A stretch of DNA of 64,000 bases from Adiantum capillus-veneris (GCA_014529385.2 CM043947.1:128525891-128589890), one strand, 5' to 3'. Positions 11,633 to 22,757 are shown, counted from the first letter of the stretch. Translations and numbers: made by a program. The notes: generated by a model from the letters alone, not told the origin.

Positions 11633-11645
11633 TGGTATCAGAGCC
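11633..11645 (+). promoter_or_regulatory. PBS, initiator tRNA-Met type
   Basis: TGGTATCAGAGCC is the canonical plant copia primer binding site, directly abutting the LTR end CA. Confidence 0.95.
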
Positions 11646-11907
11646 TGGTGCAGGCAAGAGAGGCTAAGAGAGCAAGAGCATCACAATCCCTTTGTTTGCA
11701 ATCCACGACCAGATGCCAGCTCCAAAGTTTCTGAATAGGTCTCCAAAGTGCAGTATACATAGATTTACTGTACAAGTACAATGGTTGTATGCACGCTTGA
11801 TTGTGGACACTCGTTGAGTGTAGAAAGTGTTATAAGTACCACGATAGAAGGTTCAGCAGATTTGCAGGTTTTTGCAGATTGCACCTATTTTGTCTTAGTG
11901 CTTCAAG

Positions 11908-12822
11908 ATGTCTAACGGTTTCAGTCAGATTGTCACTGAGAAGTTTGAGAAAAATAACTACCCTGCATGGAAGTTCAGAATAAAAAATTTCATAAAAGGA
12001 AAAGGTTATTGGGACTATGTAGAAGGAGACAATGAAAAGGAACTAGAGATTCCCGAGGCAAATTCTACAGCAGAACAAAGGAAATCTTTGAGGGACTGGC
12101 AACAAGGCCAGAGCAAAGTGATGTATTGGCTTTCTATGAGCATCACAGATGGCATGATGGGCTATCTACAGGATGCTGAAACCCCCGCCATTGCATGGAA
12201 AAACTTAGGCAGAGTGTTCGAAGTGAACACCAAGGCCAGGAAGCTTCAACTAAAGTCGGAGCTAAATCAGGTTAAGAGGAACAATCTCTCGATCAATGAT
12301 TATTCCTTGAAGATCAAGAGTATCATTGAGGCTCTTGGATCTATTAAAGTCTCAGTGGAAGACGATGACATTGTTTGTGCATGCTTGGATGGTCTAGGAG
12401 ATGAGTATGTACATTTCAGGTCTTCCATGAATACAAGAGACCACATCCACATGTTCCAAGATTTGATTTCTATGCTTATTCTTGAGGAGAAGAACCTTGG
12501 TCTTGACACATCTACTTCTCGTGGCAGAAATAGGTATGAACAGGCCTTCTATTCTAACTCCAACAGAGGTAGAGGTAGAGGTCGTGGTCGAGGCCCAGGT
12601 GGTTGCAGGGGCCAATTTCAAGAAGGTCAATCAAATCAAAACAATACAGGTGGCAGGGGAAACCAGTCTCAAGGCAAGGGGATTCAAAGAGGTCGTGGTG
12701 CAGGATCAAGCAGGCAGCAACATACTGCAGATAGTAGAGAATGTTGGACTTGTGGTGAAAGAGGTCACATGTCACGTGACTTTCCAAAGGGAAAAGCAAG
12801 CACATGGAACTATTGGGGCTGA
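11908..12822 (+). CDS. gag: copia Gag, 304 aa, knuckle lacks last Cys
   Basis: The ATG at 11908 begins MSNGFSQIVTEKFEKNNYPAW, a typical copia gag start (LxxxNYxxWKFRIKNFI). Residues 1-190 are the UBN2-like capsid domain with SLKIKSIIEALGSIK and LDGLGDEYVHFRSSM. Residues 205-265 form an Arg/Gly/Asn-rich RNA-binding region. The C-terminal zinc knuckle reads CWTCGERGHMSRDF: the final Cys of C-x2-C-x4-H-x4-C is Phe (TTT for TGT), which should weaken zinc binding. The frame is otherwise uninterrupted. Gag would assemble the cytoplasmic particle and bind element RNA. The frame ends at TGA 12820-12822, shortly after the deletion junction. Confidence 0.9.
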   Translation: MSNGFSQIVTEKFEKNNYPAWKFRIKNFIKGKGYWDYVEGDNEKELEIPEANSTAEQRKSLRDWQQGQSKVMYWLSMSITDGMMGYLQDAETPAIAWKNLGRVFEVNTKARKLQLKSELNQVKRNNLSINDYSLKIKSIIEALGSIKVSVEDDDIVCACLDGLGDEYVHFRSSMNTRDHIHMFQDLISMLILEEKNLGLDTSTSRGRNRYEQAFYSNSNRGRGRGRGRGPGGCRGQFQEGQSNQNNTGGRGNQSQGKGIQRGRGAGSSRQQHTADSRECWTCGERGHMSRDFPKGKASTWNYWG

Positions 12823-12823
12823 T

Positions 12824-14800
12824 GTAAAAGATGATATGGTTGTACAAAATGTGAGGCCACAATCACAGGTTTTGAGTGGACCACAAGAGTCGTCTTCTCG
12901 TGGCTCTGTTGAGAAGCCATGGAATGGTAGACTACATACGCAGGTTACTCCACCAACAGGTACAGGGAATGTATCACGGAAAGGAAAGGAAAAGGTTGAT
13001 GAACCTCCCTTTATGGCTGATGCATCATCAGGTTTTTCACATGTAGACATGGATTCAGATGCTTCTAAACAAAGTCTTGATGAGGAATTTGGAATTCCGG
13101 CTGTCAGGACACCTGGTGTAAGGAAAGTACAAGAAGATGCTATAGGGCAAAGGAGTGACCCAGGACCGCGCAAATCTAACAGAGTCAGAAATCCAGTTCA
13201 AAAATTGACTTATGATGGGTATCAAGCGCATCACCAAGCCTACATGGCTAAGGTGATACAGGATGTGGAGCCCACATGTTTTGAGGATGCAGTTGGAAAT
13301 GTGCATTGGGATGATGCAATGAATGAAGAGATGGCTGCATTGGAAGCAAACGACACATGGGAGTTGGTTCCATTGCCAAGTGGCAAGAAAGCTATTGGCT
13401 ATAAATGGGTGTATAAAACTAAGCATAAGGCTGATGGTAACATTGAGCGTCACAAGGCAAGGCTGGTCGCAAAGGGTTATGCACAGACATATGGCATAGA
13501 CTATCAGGAGACCTTTGCTCCAGTGGAAAATATGACGACTCTGAGAGCTGTCATAGCAGTGGCTGCATCTAGAGGATGGATTATGCATCAAATGGATGTA
13601 AAGAATGTCTTCTTGAATGGTGAGTTGAAAGAGGAAGTGTATATGGATCAGCCACCTGGTTATGTCGATCCAGGTTACCCAGATTATGTATGCAGGCTTC
13701 TCAAAGCTTTGTATGGTTTGAAGCAGGGCTCTAGAGCATGGTATGACAGGATTGCCAAGTATCTTGTCAGTATTGGTTTTAGGAGAGCTCTTGCTGATCA
13801 TTCACTCTATGTACGTGAGAGTGATGTGGGGATTGTGGTCATTACCATATATGTAGATGACCTTATTATTGTGGGTGACAATGCTATGGAGATTGACCAT
13901 GTGAAGGGTCTTCTCAAACAGGAGTTTGAAATGAAAGATTTGGGCGAGTTGCGCTACTTTCTTGGCATTGAGGTGATGAGGACTCCAGAGGGTGTATGGC
14001 TGTCACAGAGACAATATGCTTTGGACATGTTGTCAAAGTATGGTATGGCTGATTGTAAGCCAATTTATATTCCCTTGGATGTGAATGCAGAGTTGAGTGC
14101 AAAGAAGGGTGATGTTGTTGAGGATGTCAAGATGTACAGGAAGATTGTGGGTAGTCTAATCTACTTGACTATCAAGAGGCCAGACTTGAGCTACACAGTA
14201 GGCTTGGAGAGTCAGTTCATGCATCTTCCGAGGAAGCCACATTTGGATGGAGTACGACGCACACTCTGGTATGTGAAAGGGACTATTCACTACGCATTGT
14301 TCTATGCAGCAGATGTGCCATTAGCATTGTATGGGTATACAGATGCAGATTGGGCAGGTAGCATTGTTGAAAGGAGATCTACGAGTGGCTTCATGTTCTC
14401 TTTTGGGAGTGCTGCTGTTACTTGGAGCAGTAAAAAGCAGCCTATGGTTGCTTTATCGAGCACAGAGGCCGAGTACAGAGGTGCAGCAGTTGCTACGTGT
14501 GAGGTAGCTTGGCTACGCACATTACTTGAGGACTTGGGAGTGCATGTGGACCAACAGATTGTCATCCATTGTGACAACCTCAGCAGCATGCAGTTGGCTA
14601 GGAACCCAGTGTTCCATGCTAGGACCAAGCACATAGAGGTCCATTACCACTACAATCGAGAGCGAGTGTTGGCGGGCGACATCGACTTGGTCTACGTCAG
14701 CACAGAGGAGCAGATAGCGGATATTTTTACCAAGGCCCTCGGAGCTGAGAAGCTTCAATGTTTTCGGACTATGCTTGGACTCAGCAACATGCAGAGCTAG
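12824..14800 (+). CDS. pol: copia reverse transcriptase and RNase H, intact frame
   Basis: Open for about 659 codons in the +1 frame relative to gag. The same frame is also open upstream across gag (back past 12482), so the true 5' limit cannot be read from the ORF alone. The first 150 residues are a low-complexity hinge (normally the integrase-RT linker). RT follows: WDDAMNEEMAALEANDTWEL, YKWVYKTKHKADGNIERHKA, MDVKNVFLNGELKEEVYM and the catalytic YVDDLIIVG. RNase H follows: YTDADWAG, ALSSTEAEY, HCDNLSS, and TKHIEVHYHYNRE near the end. All expected acidic residues are present, so RT-RH could be enzymatically competent. No protease or integrase lies upstream in this frame. Confidence 0.92.
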   Translation, partial: VKDDMVVQNVRPQSQVLSGPQESSSRGSVEKPWNGRLHTQVTPPTGTGNVSRKGKEKVDEPPFMADASSGFSHVDMDSDASKQSLDEEFGIPAVRTPGVRKVQEDAIGQRSDPGPRKSNRVRNPVQKLTYDGYQAHHQAYMAKVIQDVEPTCFEDAVGNVHWDDAMNEEMAALEANDTWELVPLPSGKKAIGYKWVYKTKHKADGNIERHKARLVAKGYAQTYGIDYQETFAPVENMTTLRAVIAVAASRGWIMHQMDVKNVFLNGELKEEVYMDQPPGYVDPGYPDYVCRLLKALYGLKQGSRAWYDRIAKYLVSIGFRRALADHSLYVRESDVGIVVITIYVDDLIIVGDNAMEIDHVKGLLKQEFEMKDLGELRYFLGIEVMRTPEGVWLSQRQYALDMLSKYGMADCKPIYIPLDVNAELSAKKGDVVEDVKMYRKIVGSLIYLTIKRPDLSYTVGLESQFMHLPRKPHLDGVRRTLWYVKGTIHYALFYAADVPLALYGYTDADWAGSIVERRSTSGFMFSFGSAAVTWSSKKQPMVALSSTEAEYRGAAVATCEVAWLRTLLEDLGVHVDQQIVIHCDNLSSMQLARNPVFHARTKHIEVHYHYNRERVLAGDIDLVYVSTEEQIADIFTKALGAEKLQCFRTMLGLSNMQS

Positions 14801-14808
14801 AGGGGGAG
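14799..14808 (+). promoter_or_regulatory. polypurine tract
   Basis: AGAGGGGGAG immediately 5' of the 3' LTR (TGTTGAG). It would prime plus-strand cDNA synthesis. Confidence 0.9.
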
Positions 14809-15130
14809 TGTTGAGATGTCGAGCTCTACATCTTGAGCTGGCATCCACTACGGGTATTGACCGCTTACAACATTTACTCCACTGGCGCGTTAGGTGACCG
14901 ACACAGAGGATCTCTGCCAGTGATTCTACAGCTGGACTACACTTATAGTGCCAGCCTAGTACGCTTCTAGCAAGTTCACACTTAGTGACCGCATGTACAT
15001 ATGTGCTACTTTTCAGTTTTAGCACTTAGTCTTTTTGTACTCTCTTTTCTGTGAGAAGAAGAAGAAGCTTTCCATCTCTGTGTGCTTTGCGCTTATCTTG
15101 TGTAGCTCTCTGGCATCCTCTTTCTTTGCA
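14809..15130 (+). repeat. 3' LTR of copia element
   Basis: Starts TGTTGAGATGTCGAG and ends CTTTGCA. Partner of 11313-11632. Confidence 0.93.
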
Positions 15131-16721
15131 GAAATCATAAAAGAGAAATGGGTCAATTTATGGTCAAATAGAAGTATATATGGGGATGATAATTGCATGG
15201 TATGTTCCATTCTATAGTATTCAATGCTATATCCATGGTAATTCGTGTTTCCAATCCTCTCTCTTGATGTGGCTTAGGTGGACATTGAGGTTGATGCCTT
15301 TCTTGGTAGAGGAGGAGGGAAACACAAGAGGCTAGGACTTAGCAAGGATGAGACACTCAAGCCCTACCTCAAAAAAATTTCCCAAAGTGGGGTTTTGATT
15401 TTTTGCAATAAATTTTCTAACAATGTATATATCCCCAAAACCATATTTAAAACTCTCTATATTCCTAGGTGGGTATGTCGTACCTTCTAGCATGAATATG
15501 ATCATTTTGATTGAGCAGAGGATTGCACTAGATGTGTTTGGGAGTGCTTGTGGATTTACAAGGGCTTGTGTAGGTTACTTTTTGTCATACATAGGTTTCA
15601 CCCTTGAACTTAGTATAACCAATCCAAAAGAGTTGATAGTTTACACTAAAATTACATGCTTAGATATAGAGAAAAAAGAAGTCAAAATGCTTCCTAAACT
15701 AGAATCACAACATGATTCTTAGACACTGAGAGATCAAAGTCACTCTTTTTTGTTAACTATGAAAATTAATCGTGGTCATTTTTTGCAAAATTCAAAACTG
15801 ATAAGTTTTACAATGTGTATTGCAATCCCAGAACCCAAATGCCGCTATTTCAAATTCTTGTAGCTTAGAATTTGGAAAGATTCTCCTATGCTTGTGAGCT
15901 CATCCATGCATGTTTGTGCTTGTTGTTTGATTCTGATGCAACATCTTTTTTCTTGTTTAACTCAAGTGATAATTTTTGTTTTCTTGTAATGCTTAACATA
16001 TGTTTGTGAAACTAATTATGAAGTTCTTTAAGATTGTTGCCTCCAAATCCTCCTCTATGTTGCGTGTCAAAAGTTTACACCATGAGCTTGATAATGAGAT
16101 TTCTCCATATCCTATATTTATTAAATTTTTGGGTTGCCATATTTTTTGGCAAAAACCAAGGCATATGATTATCTAATATATGTTGCAGTATAAGTATTGC
16201 ATACCATATAATGTATGATGCTTTGGTTGGCCCATGCATCTCGTATATTTGTACCAAAATTTTTTGACTACTTGCTTTAAAATAGTGCAATCTTTTTTGT
16301 TCTGCATCTTCTTATCGCATTGATAGAATGCTTCATCAAGGGCCTTCCATATTTTAGCTTTATGAGTCCTTGTATGCCTCTAATCACTATGATACACTTC
16401 TCAAGATGCCAAAGCTAATGGACAATCATCTTACATTTTCATTTATTTTTCCATGCTACCCATCAAAAGAAAGAAAGCACATAGATTTCACTCCCTCAAA
16501 AGATGGTTTGACAAGGACTTCATGAGAGGAAGTGGAGTGCTTTTTATCTATTTGATCTTCACCTTATATCCATGAGTCCATGTAATGGAAATGGCCTATG
16601 AACTTAGAGAATAGCGGAATTAAGAGAATTAGAGTGAGCAAGTTTGAGAGCATAGATGGTGAACTTAATTGGTAGTAGCAAATTAATCATAACACTTAAT
16701 TAACTAGGCATGAGAAATACT

Positions 16722-16724
<3 letters not shown>
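15131..16724. other. AT-rich intergenic stretch, nothing recognised
   Basis: No coding similarity or clear repeat structure. The small frames at 15278-15722 and 16075-16290 have no recognisable motif. Confidence 0.5.

Positions 16725-16780
<56 letters not shown>
16725..16780. repeat. (GA)n microsatellite
   Basis: About 28 uninterrupted GA units. Confidence 0.95.
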
Positions 16781-16783
<3 letters not shown>

Positions 16784-16789
16784 TTTAGA

Positions 16790-17290
16790 GAATATGACAA
16801 CACTTGAAGACCGGATCTATGTGGAGTCGGTCCCCCCTCCAAAAGGCATTTGTATTATAGATTCTCTCTCATTAAGAGAGACTTGATACAATACAATCTT
16901 TGTGTTCCTTGAGACCTCTTTGGCAATATGGAGATGGAAGCTTCATACACCAAGCTTTTGCATAATATCAACAATCAATATTAGCTTGAAAAAAATCAAG
17001 AACTCATGAACATCATTAGTCTTTGTGTTCCCTAAATCATTTGAGGGCATGAGGATGTATACTTTTATGCATCAACTTGTGCCTAAAGCAACAATTAATC
17101 TACCTTGCAATACAATTAATCTACTCGCATTAAGTAACTAATCTACTTGCAATAAACCATTAGCCTTCTTGCAATAAGCATAACATGCACTTTGTGGAAA
17201 GCATTAACTATCCCAAGCCTCAGTCCCAAGACCTCAAACACCTTCGAAGGTGGAGAGAGCTAGCAGGGAATGAGGGTAGGGAAGAGGAAG
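16790..17290 (-). repeat. possible LTR remnant related to 10.2 kb
   Basis: 16800-16855 (CGGTCCCCCCTCCAAAAGG and flanks) resembles 10210-10260, and both are followed by similar CTTCATACAC-containing sequence. No boundaries, PBS or coding were found. Confidence 0.3.
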
Positions 17291-18010
17291 AAGAAGTATT
17301 CCATAGGAGAAAGAAATAATTCCTCACTTATCATCACTCTTATTGCTTAGCATACATAATAGCATAGTAATGAAGATGGAGAAGATGAAAAGCTTAAGCA
17401 TTGAAGCATAGCTCTTGGTTGGATTTGCATTCCATAGCCAAGAGTGTTGGTGTAGGCTCTCAACTTCTCAAGGAGCTTGGAGAAGGAGATGGAGCGTTGC
17501 CTAACACACAATCAGAGTTTTTGTGAGTGTGTGTGGGTGAGTATACCCCCTAAGAAACCCCCTAGCTTGCTTGGGTCGACCCCCCCTTGTAGCTCATGCT
17601 TGAAGCTCATTGGACCCCTCCAAGCCTAGCCAATCATAAGCAGGAGGCATTACAAGCAGCAAGGGTAGCCTTGAGACAAGTGTCCCCCTTTCCCGTTTGA
17701 GAGAGAGAGAGAGGACTTGATAAATGCAAAATCAATTAATTAAATCCCCCAAATTATCATTGGACCCCTTGGGTGGCCAACCAATAGGCTTTAGGCACAC
17801 CATGAGGGCAACATGAGGAGGAACTGGACAAGTGTCCCTTTTTCTTTCTTTGTACCATGCATGCCTTGTTTGAGTGTGTGGGTGTTCTCTCTCATCCCCT
17901 CTCATGTAGGGCTTGCCCCCTCCTTGTAGGGATTGAATCTTTGACTTTTTGACACCTCAAACCCTCATGCATAGGCCCAGTTCCCACCACAAGCTTGGCC
18001 CTTAAGCACT
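17291..18010. other. intergenic, no gene seen
   Basis: Contains a short GA run at 17699-17713 and repeated phrases of the form 'ACAAGTGTCCC' (near 17680 and 17829). No coding evidence. Confidence 0.4.
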
Positions 18011-18206
18011 TTAAGCTTGGGCTGGGTTCTCACCTCAAGTGCAACCCTAACATCTCAAGCATGTCAAGCACCTCAAGCATCTCAATCATTAAGAACCTCA
18101 AGCACCTCAAGCACCTTAAGCTTGGGCTGGGTTCTCACCTCAAGTGCATCCCTAACATCTCAAGCATGTCAAGCACCTCAAGCATCTCAATCATTAAGAA
18201 CCTCAA
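18011..18206. repeat. 105-bp tandem repeat with nested CTCAAGCAC units
   Basis: The phrase TTAAGCTTGGGCTGGGTTCT begins at 18011 and again at 18116, giving a 105-bp period. Each copy also contains a run of 9-12 bp CCTCAAGCA-type subunits, and similar subunits continue to about 18295. Open frames across this block arise from the repeat. Confidence 0.9.
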
Positions 18207-18897
18207 GAACCTCAATAATCAAGCACCTTAGTCATCAAGCATGACAAGCAGAACAAGCACCTCGAGCTGGGTCGGGTTCCCGCGCCTCAAGCTCAGCCCT
18301 AGCTTACCTAAGGTCAAAGGACTTTTACACACATTATTGGAGGTTTTCAATGAAGCTAACCCTAAGGTCTTATGCTCCATTGGTTAGCCTTGCTCTTTGA
18401 TAGACCATCTCTCATTTGGGCTCCTTTACCATTGGCCCCGTGTTGAGATAGATCTATAAGCACATGTCTATATCTTAACCCTTGTTCCGGTTTATTCTCC
18501 CACATTAGGTGATCAGTTTAATATGAGAAAATCATTTGGGTTGGTTACATATTAGTTTTTATGATAGTCCATGAAGAGCAATACCAAATAAAACCATTAG
18601 GAAAATTTTGGACTCACAAGGGGCCTCATATTAAGGGATTAAAAAAAGAATAGTCTAGCCAATGAGATTGTCGGGATGCTAGATTCATGTAACATGAGTC
18701 ATTTGTGCATAAAACTGATAGTAACTTTTCAAAATAATAAAATAATAGAGGATGTGAGGTAATGAGCCAAATGGTCTCCATCATCTAAGTCAATAAAATT
18801 CAATTTTTAAATTTGATCCCAAAATCCCCCTCCCCCCAACAAATTGAGTTTCCCTCTCAATCATTCTCCCAAATTCAGTCAAAATTTGGGTTCAGTA
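18207..18897. other. non-coding, with a fragment of the inverted-repeat element
   Basis: Around 18596-18640 the sequence (CATTAGGAAAATTTTGGACT and onward to GGGGCCTCAT) closely matches the outer arm of the 486-bp inverted-repeat element at 59808-60293. The rest shows nothing recognisable; there is no LTR or PBS before the copia remnant that starts near 18898. Confidence 0.5.
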
Positions 18898-19470
18898 GGA
18901 TCCGTCAAGGATATGAGGACAAGTTTTGAGCTATGGAAGAAGTTATGCGATATGTACGAGAAAAAGAGTGCACCTTCTCAAGTGTATTGGCTAAAACAGC
19001 TAGTTGATCTTAAGATGAAAGAAGGGACGTCCATGTCTTAATGAATTCAACACCATTTTCAGACAATTGAGTGTGCAGGAAATCAAGTTTGATGATTTTG
19101 TGAAAGCAATATTTTTGTTGGTTACACTGCCAGAGAGCTGGGATACCTTTTGTACAGATGTGAGCAATTCTGCACCAGCTAGTGGTCTTACCTTTGCCAA
19201 TGTGGAAGGCAGTTTGCTTACCAAAGAGGTTAATAGAAAGAACCTTGATAATACACCCAGTGGTGGTAATGCTCTCACTGTGAGAGGTAGATCTAGTGAC
19301 AAGGGGAAATCAACATAAAGGGGAAAGTCACGCAGTAAGTCACGTGGTCACAATAACAAGGATATTGAGTGCTCTTATTTCCATAAGAAGGGGCATATGA
19401 ACAAGAACTATCACCAATGGAAGAAGGATAAAGGCAAAGAAAAGAAGCAGGAAGGATGCAAGGAAAAAGA
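18898..19470 (+). pseudogene. gag: copia A gag fragment
   Basis: 18898-19041 carries LWKKLCDMYEKKSAPSQVYW and VDLKMKEGTSMS, the UBN2-type gag core. A small deletion then shifts frame, and 19067-19318 continues with FDDFVKAIFLLVTLPESWDT and the SNSAPASGLTFANVEGSLL segment. 19350-19440 holds a degenerate knuckle (ECSYFHKKGHMNKNY) in which two of the three Cys positions are lost. The gene is broken at both ends and cannot give a functional Gag. Confidence 0.82.
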
Positions 19471-19738
19471 AAGTTCAAGTGTAAAGATTGAACAGATCAA
19501 TGTAGTCAGTGAGGATGGTGAAGATGGCGATATTCTTCTCACCTCAAGCCTGGATGGTACACATCTTGTTGCTACAGATGATCTTGTTATGCATGACTCG
19601 ATTTTGGATTCAAGGGCATCATTTCATGTTACTCCTCATAAGGAGTGGTTTAGTACTTATGATGCATCTCGTAAGGTCGAGTTTGTATTGGCAATGACTA
19701 TGCATGTGAGATCATTGGAGTTGGTGATGTGCAGTTAA
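19471..19738 (+). pseudogene. pol: copia A protease remnant, active site mutated
   Basis: Follows the Lys-rich post-knuckle linker. The active-site loop reads SILDSRASFHVTPHKEWFS, where the copia consensus is D-S-G-A-S: Gly is replaced by Arg, so catalysis should be lost. The Asp is kept. The frame closes at 19738 and the C-terminal half of the domain is out of frame. Confidence 0.75.
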
Positions 19739-21083
19739 AGTTTCAGCATGAATCTACCTTTACACTAAAGAATGTGAGACATGTGCCGAAGCTCAGAATA
19801 GTTGGATGATGCTGGATTCAGCTGTGTATTTTGTGATGACACTTGGAAAATCACCAAAGGATCTCTTGTTGTAGCACATGGTTCAAAGTATGGTACTTTG
19901 TACATGCTGCATGTTTCCAACATCAAGAATAATGTAATTTGTGTAACTGAGTAGCCAAGTGTTTCTTTGTGGCATCACTGGTTAGGTCATATGTCTCAAA
20001 GTGGAATGAAAATCCTGTCTCGTTTTGGTTATGTTCCTAGCGTCAATTTCTTTGTTTTTTTTTGTTTGTAAACATTGTTTGTATGGTAAACAAACACACT
20101 CACCACACAAAAGGGGTAGCACTCATAAAAGCGAGCCTTTAATACTAGTGCATAGTGATGTGTGTGGTCCTATGCCAACAATTTCAATGGGTGGAGCATG
20201 TTATTTTTTCACATTCATAGATGAATTTTCACGTAAAGTATGGGCCTATCCTCTTAGAAGAAAGGATGAAGTTCTTTTAGTTTTTAATGTTTTGTAACAC
20301 TAGTGGAGACACGGACAGGCAAGAAGGTCAAGTGATTGCATTCTGACAATGGTGGAATAAAGAGAGACGTGACTGCTCCATATAACCATCCATAGAGATG
20401 AATCGTGGTATGATTCAAGAAAAGGTCCATAGTATGTTGTCCAATGTTGATTTGCCTAATGGGTTTTGGGCTGAAGCATTAGCTACTGCTATCCATCTCA
20501 TTAATAAGTCTCCAAACAAGGTTTTGTACATGAAGGTTCGTGAAGAGATTTGGTCAAGAAAGCCACCTTCTTACAAGCATCTTAGAGTATTTGGCTGCAA
20601 ATCTTATTGTCATATTTTGAAGAATTTCGTGATAAGTTGGCTCCCAAGTCAAATAAGTGTATATTTATTGGCTATGGTGCATGTGGTGAGATGGGATATG
20701 GTTTGTGGGATCTAGAGGCCAGAAATATTGTTCACATCAATGATGTTTACTTCAATGAAGAAAAGATGTATAAAAGACCTATTCCTATAGTGAAAATACG
20801 GAGAATAGTATTTCAAGAGGATGGAGTGATGCATAATAGAGATATTTCACCTAATATTGGACAACAAGGACATAATTCTTCCATTTTTCAAGAAGATAGA
20901 GTGGAACCACCGGCTCATGAGTCTCAGCTTGTTTTAAGGATGTCCAGGAGAGCACAAAGAGCTCCTGACAGATATGTTCCATGTCTAGATTATGTCATGC
21001 TAACAGATTGCAAGGAGCCCTCTTGCTATGAAGAAGCTATGTTGAAAGATGACAAGCTGAAGTGGGATAGAGATATGCAATAA
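19739..21083 (+). pseudogene. pol: copia A integrase and hinge, fragmented
   Basis: Pieces in three frames. 19960-20110 is the GAG_pre-integrase/zinc region (SLWHHWLGHMSQSGMK, then CKHCLYGKQTHS). 20025-20297 has the first core segment (LILVHSDVCGPMPT, FIDEFSRKVWAYPL). 20330-20360 has the second catalytic Asp segment (HSDNGG). 20398-20715 continues with MNRGMIQEKVHSML and RVFGCKSYCHI, but the segment that should hold the catalytic Glu (xxAERMNR) is deleted just before it. 20607-21083 is the hinge to RT, with KSNKCIFIGYG and SRRAQRAPDRY. Integrase could not be active. Confidence 0.8.
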
Positions 21084-21086
21084 AAA

Positions 21087-22565
21087 ATGGACTCATTGCA
21101 TAAGAATTCCACTTGGGAATTAGTGCATTTTCCTGATGGTAAAAGAGCTTTGCCATGCAAATGGGTTCATAAGATGAATGTCATAGCCAATGATGGAAAA
21201 CCAAAGTACAAGGCAAGACTTGTTGCAAAGGGGTTCAAGCAACAACAAGGTGTAGATTTTGAAGACATATTCTCCCCTATTGTTAAGATGACCACTTTGC
21301 ATTGTGTTCTTGCATTGGTTTCCAGGGAGGACATGGAGTTTGTCTCGATGGATGTTAAGACTACGTTCTTACATGATGATCTTCATGAGGACATATATAT
21401 GAAGCAACTAGAAGGGTTTGTTGAGAAGGGAAGAGAGCACTTGGTTTGTAAGCTCAAGAAGAGTCTTTATGGCCTTAAATAGGCACCAAGGGAATGGTAT
21501 CATAAATTCCATTCGTTTATGGTCTCTCAAGGTCATAGAAGAAGTGAAATTGGTCATTTCCTCTATACTAAGCGAGCTAAGAATGGTAGCTTGCTGATTT
21601 TAATCCTTTATGTGGATGACATGTTACTTGCTGGAAAGAACATCGATGAGTTAGCTGCCTTGAAATCTAAGTTGAACAATAGCTTTGATATGAAAGATTT
21701 GGGTGATGCTAGTCATATTTTGGGCATGCGCATTGTGCAAGATAGAGAAAACAAGTTGCTTTACTTATCTCAAACTGAGTACATTGAAAAAGTGCTCAAA
21801 CATATTGAGAGGGGGAAGGCATTGAGTAGTTCATTGCCTCCATATGTGAAATTGTGCCTAAATGATTGTCCCAAATCTAATGTAGAAAAGGATGAAATGG
21901 CAAAGGTGCCATACTCCTCTGCAGTTGGTAGCCTGATTTATGCAATGATATGTACACGAACAAATATTGCTTTTGCAGTGGGAGTGGTCAGTAGATACAT
22001 GTCAAATCTTGGCAAGAAACATTGGGAGGCAGTGAAAGGGGTCATGAGATATTTGAATGGTACAAAGGACTTGTGCATTTTCTTTGGAAGCAAAGAGGCA
22101 TGTGTACTTGGGTCCACAGATGCTGATTATGCAGGGGATATAGATAAAATGAGGTCTACGTCACACTATGTCTTCATTTTACTGGAGGTGTTGTTTCTTG
22201 ACAATCTTGTTTCGCTGAGTTTCACATCCATCTCAAGCACTGAAGTTGAGTATATTGCAGTATCTGAGGCTTGCAAGGAATCAATATGGATTGCTCCACT
22301 AGTGGGAGACTTGGGAATTTCTGTTGAGGTGCCTTCATTACACTGTGATAGTCAGAGTGCTATCATGTTGGCAAAGAATCCTTTGTTCCATGCGAAGACA
22401 AAGCATATAGATGTGAAGTACCACTTCATTCGGGATGTGCTTGAAGACAAGCTTATGGATCTTGTGAAGGTGCACACAAATGATAACCCTGCAGATCTTC
22501 TCACCAAAGGTCTAGCTTCTGAGCGGTTTGCACACTGTCGACAGGCACGTATAGGTGTGTGTTAG
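21087..22565 (+). pseudogene. pol: copia A reverse transcriptase and RNase H
   Basis: 21087-21482 is the N-terminal RT (ALPCKWVHKMNVIANDGKPK, ARLVAKGFKQQQGVDFEDIF, MDVKTTFLHDDLHEDIYM), ending at TAG 21480-21482 in the motif YGLK*APREW, where the consensus Gln codon CAG would become TAG by one C-to-T change. 21519-22565 continues with the catalytic YVDDMLLAG, SFDMKDLGDASHILGM, RNase H STDADYAGD, SISSTEVEYIAV, HCDSQSAIML and KHIDVKYHFIRDV. The frame ends at TAG 22563-22565. Apart from the internal stop it is well conserved. Confidence 0.88.
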
Positions 22566-22636
22566 ATAGGTTTTTCTAACATGATTGTACATACTTGTAT
22601 ATTTTACACCACATACTTAAAGGAACATTGACCTTT

Positions 22637-22757
22637 AAGTGGGAGGTTGAACCCTAGCTCACTATTGTGAGTGAGTCCACTACATTTGTGTCTCATCTTC
22701 TTCTCTACCTCACCTCCATCACACTCTACGCTTGCACGCACCCGTATTGCACCTTCA
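22637..22757 (+). repeat. 3' LTR fragment of copia A
   Basis: From CTAGCTCACTATTGTGAG to GTATTGCACCTTCA this matches the reverse complement of 45331-45440, where the same sequence ends directly at a PBS. This identifies it as an LTR 3' end. Confidence 0.75.

Larger units (their letters stand above)
11313..15130 (+). mobile_element. Ty1/copia element with PR-IN deletion, both LTRs present
   Basis: This is a complete LTR element of about 3.8 kb: 5' LTR 11313-11632, PBS 11633-11645, gag 11908-12822, RT-RNase H 12824-14800, PPT 14799-14808, 3' LTR 14809-15130. Flanks are AAAAT before and GAAAT after, a 4/5 match to a target-site duplication. A normal copia pol has protease and integrase between gag and RT; none of their motifs (DSGAS-like loop, H-H-C-C, DDE core) is present here. 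The element is therefore an internal deletion derivative that would depend on integrase and protease from elsewhere. By eye the LTRs differ by about nine substitutions and two single-base indels, so it is younger than most of its neighbours. Confidence 0.93.
18898..22757 (+). mobile_element. Ty1/copia element A, 5'-truncated and decayed
   Basis: Gag, knuckle, protease, integrase, RT, RNase H and a 3' LTR fragment occur in copia order on the plus strand, split by several frameshifts and stops. The 5' LTR, PBS and first part of gag are missing; similarity to the gag of the copia at 62.4 kb begins abruptly near 18898. The 3' LTR ends at 22757 (CACCTTCA), where the minus-strand copia B begins. 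A homologous LTR of the same family lies at 45331-45533 on the minus strand. Confidence 0.88.

Noticed and set aside
12482-12823. 5' part of the 772-codon ORF at 12482-14800
   Set aside because: This overlaps gag in another frame and has no copia motif; the real RT-RNase H unit begins after gag.
13055-13801. 248-codon minus-strand ORF
   Set aside because: Antisense of the copia RT; no recognisable protein.
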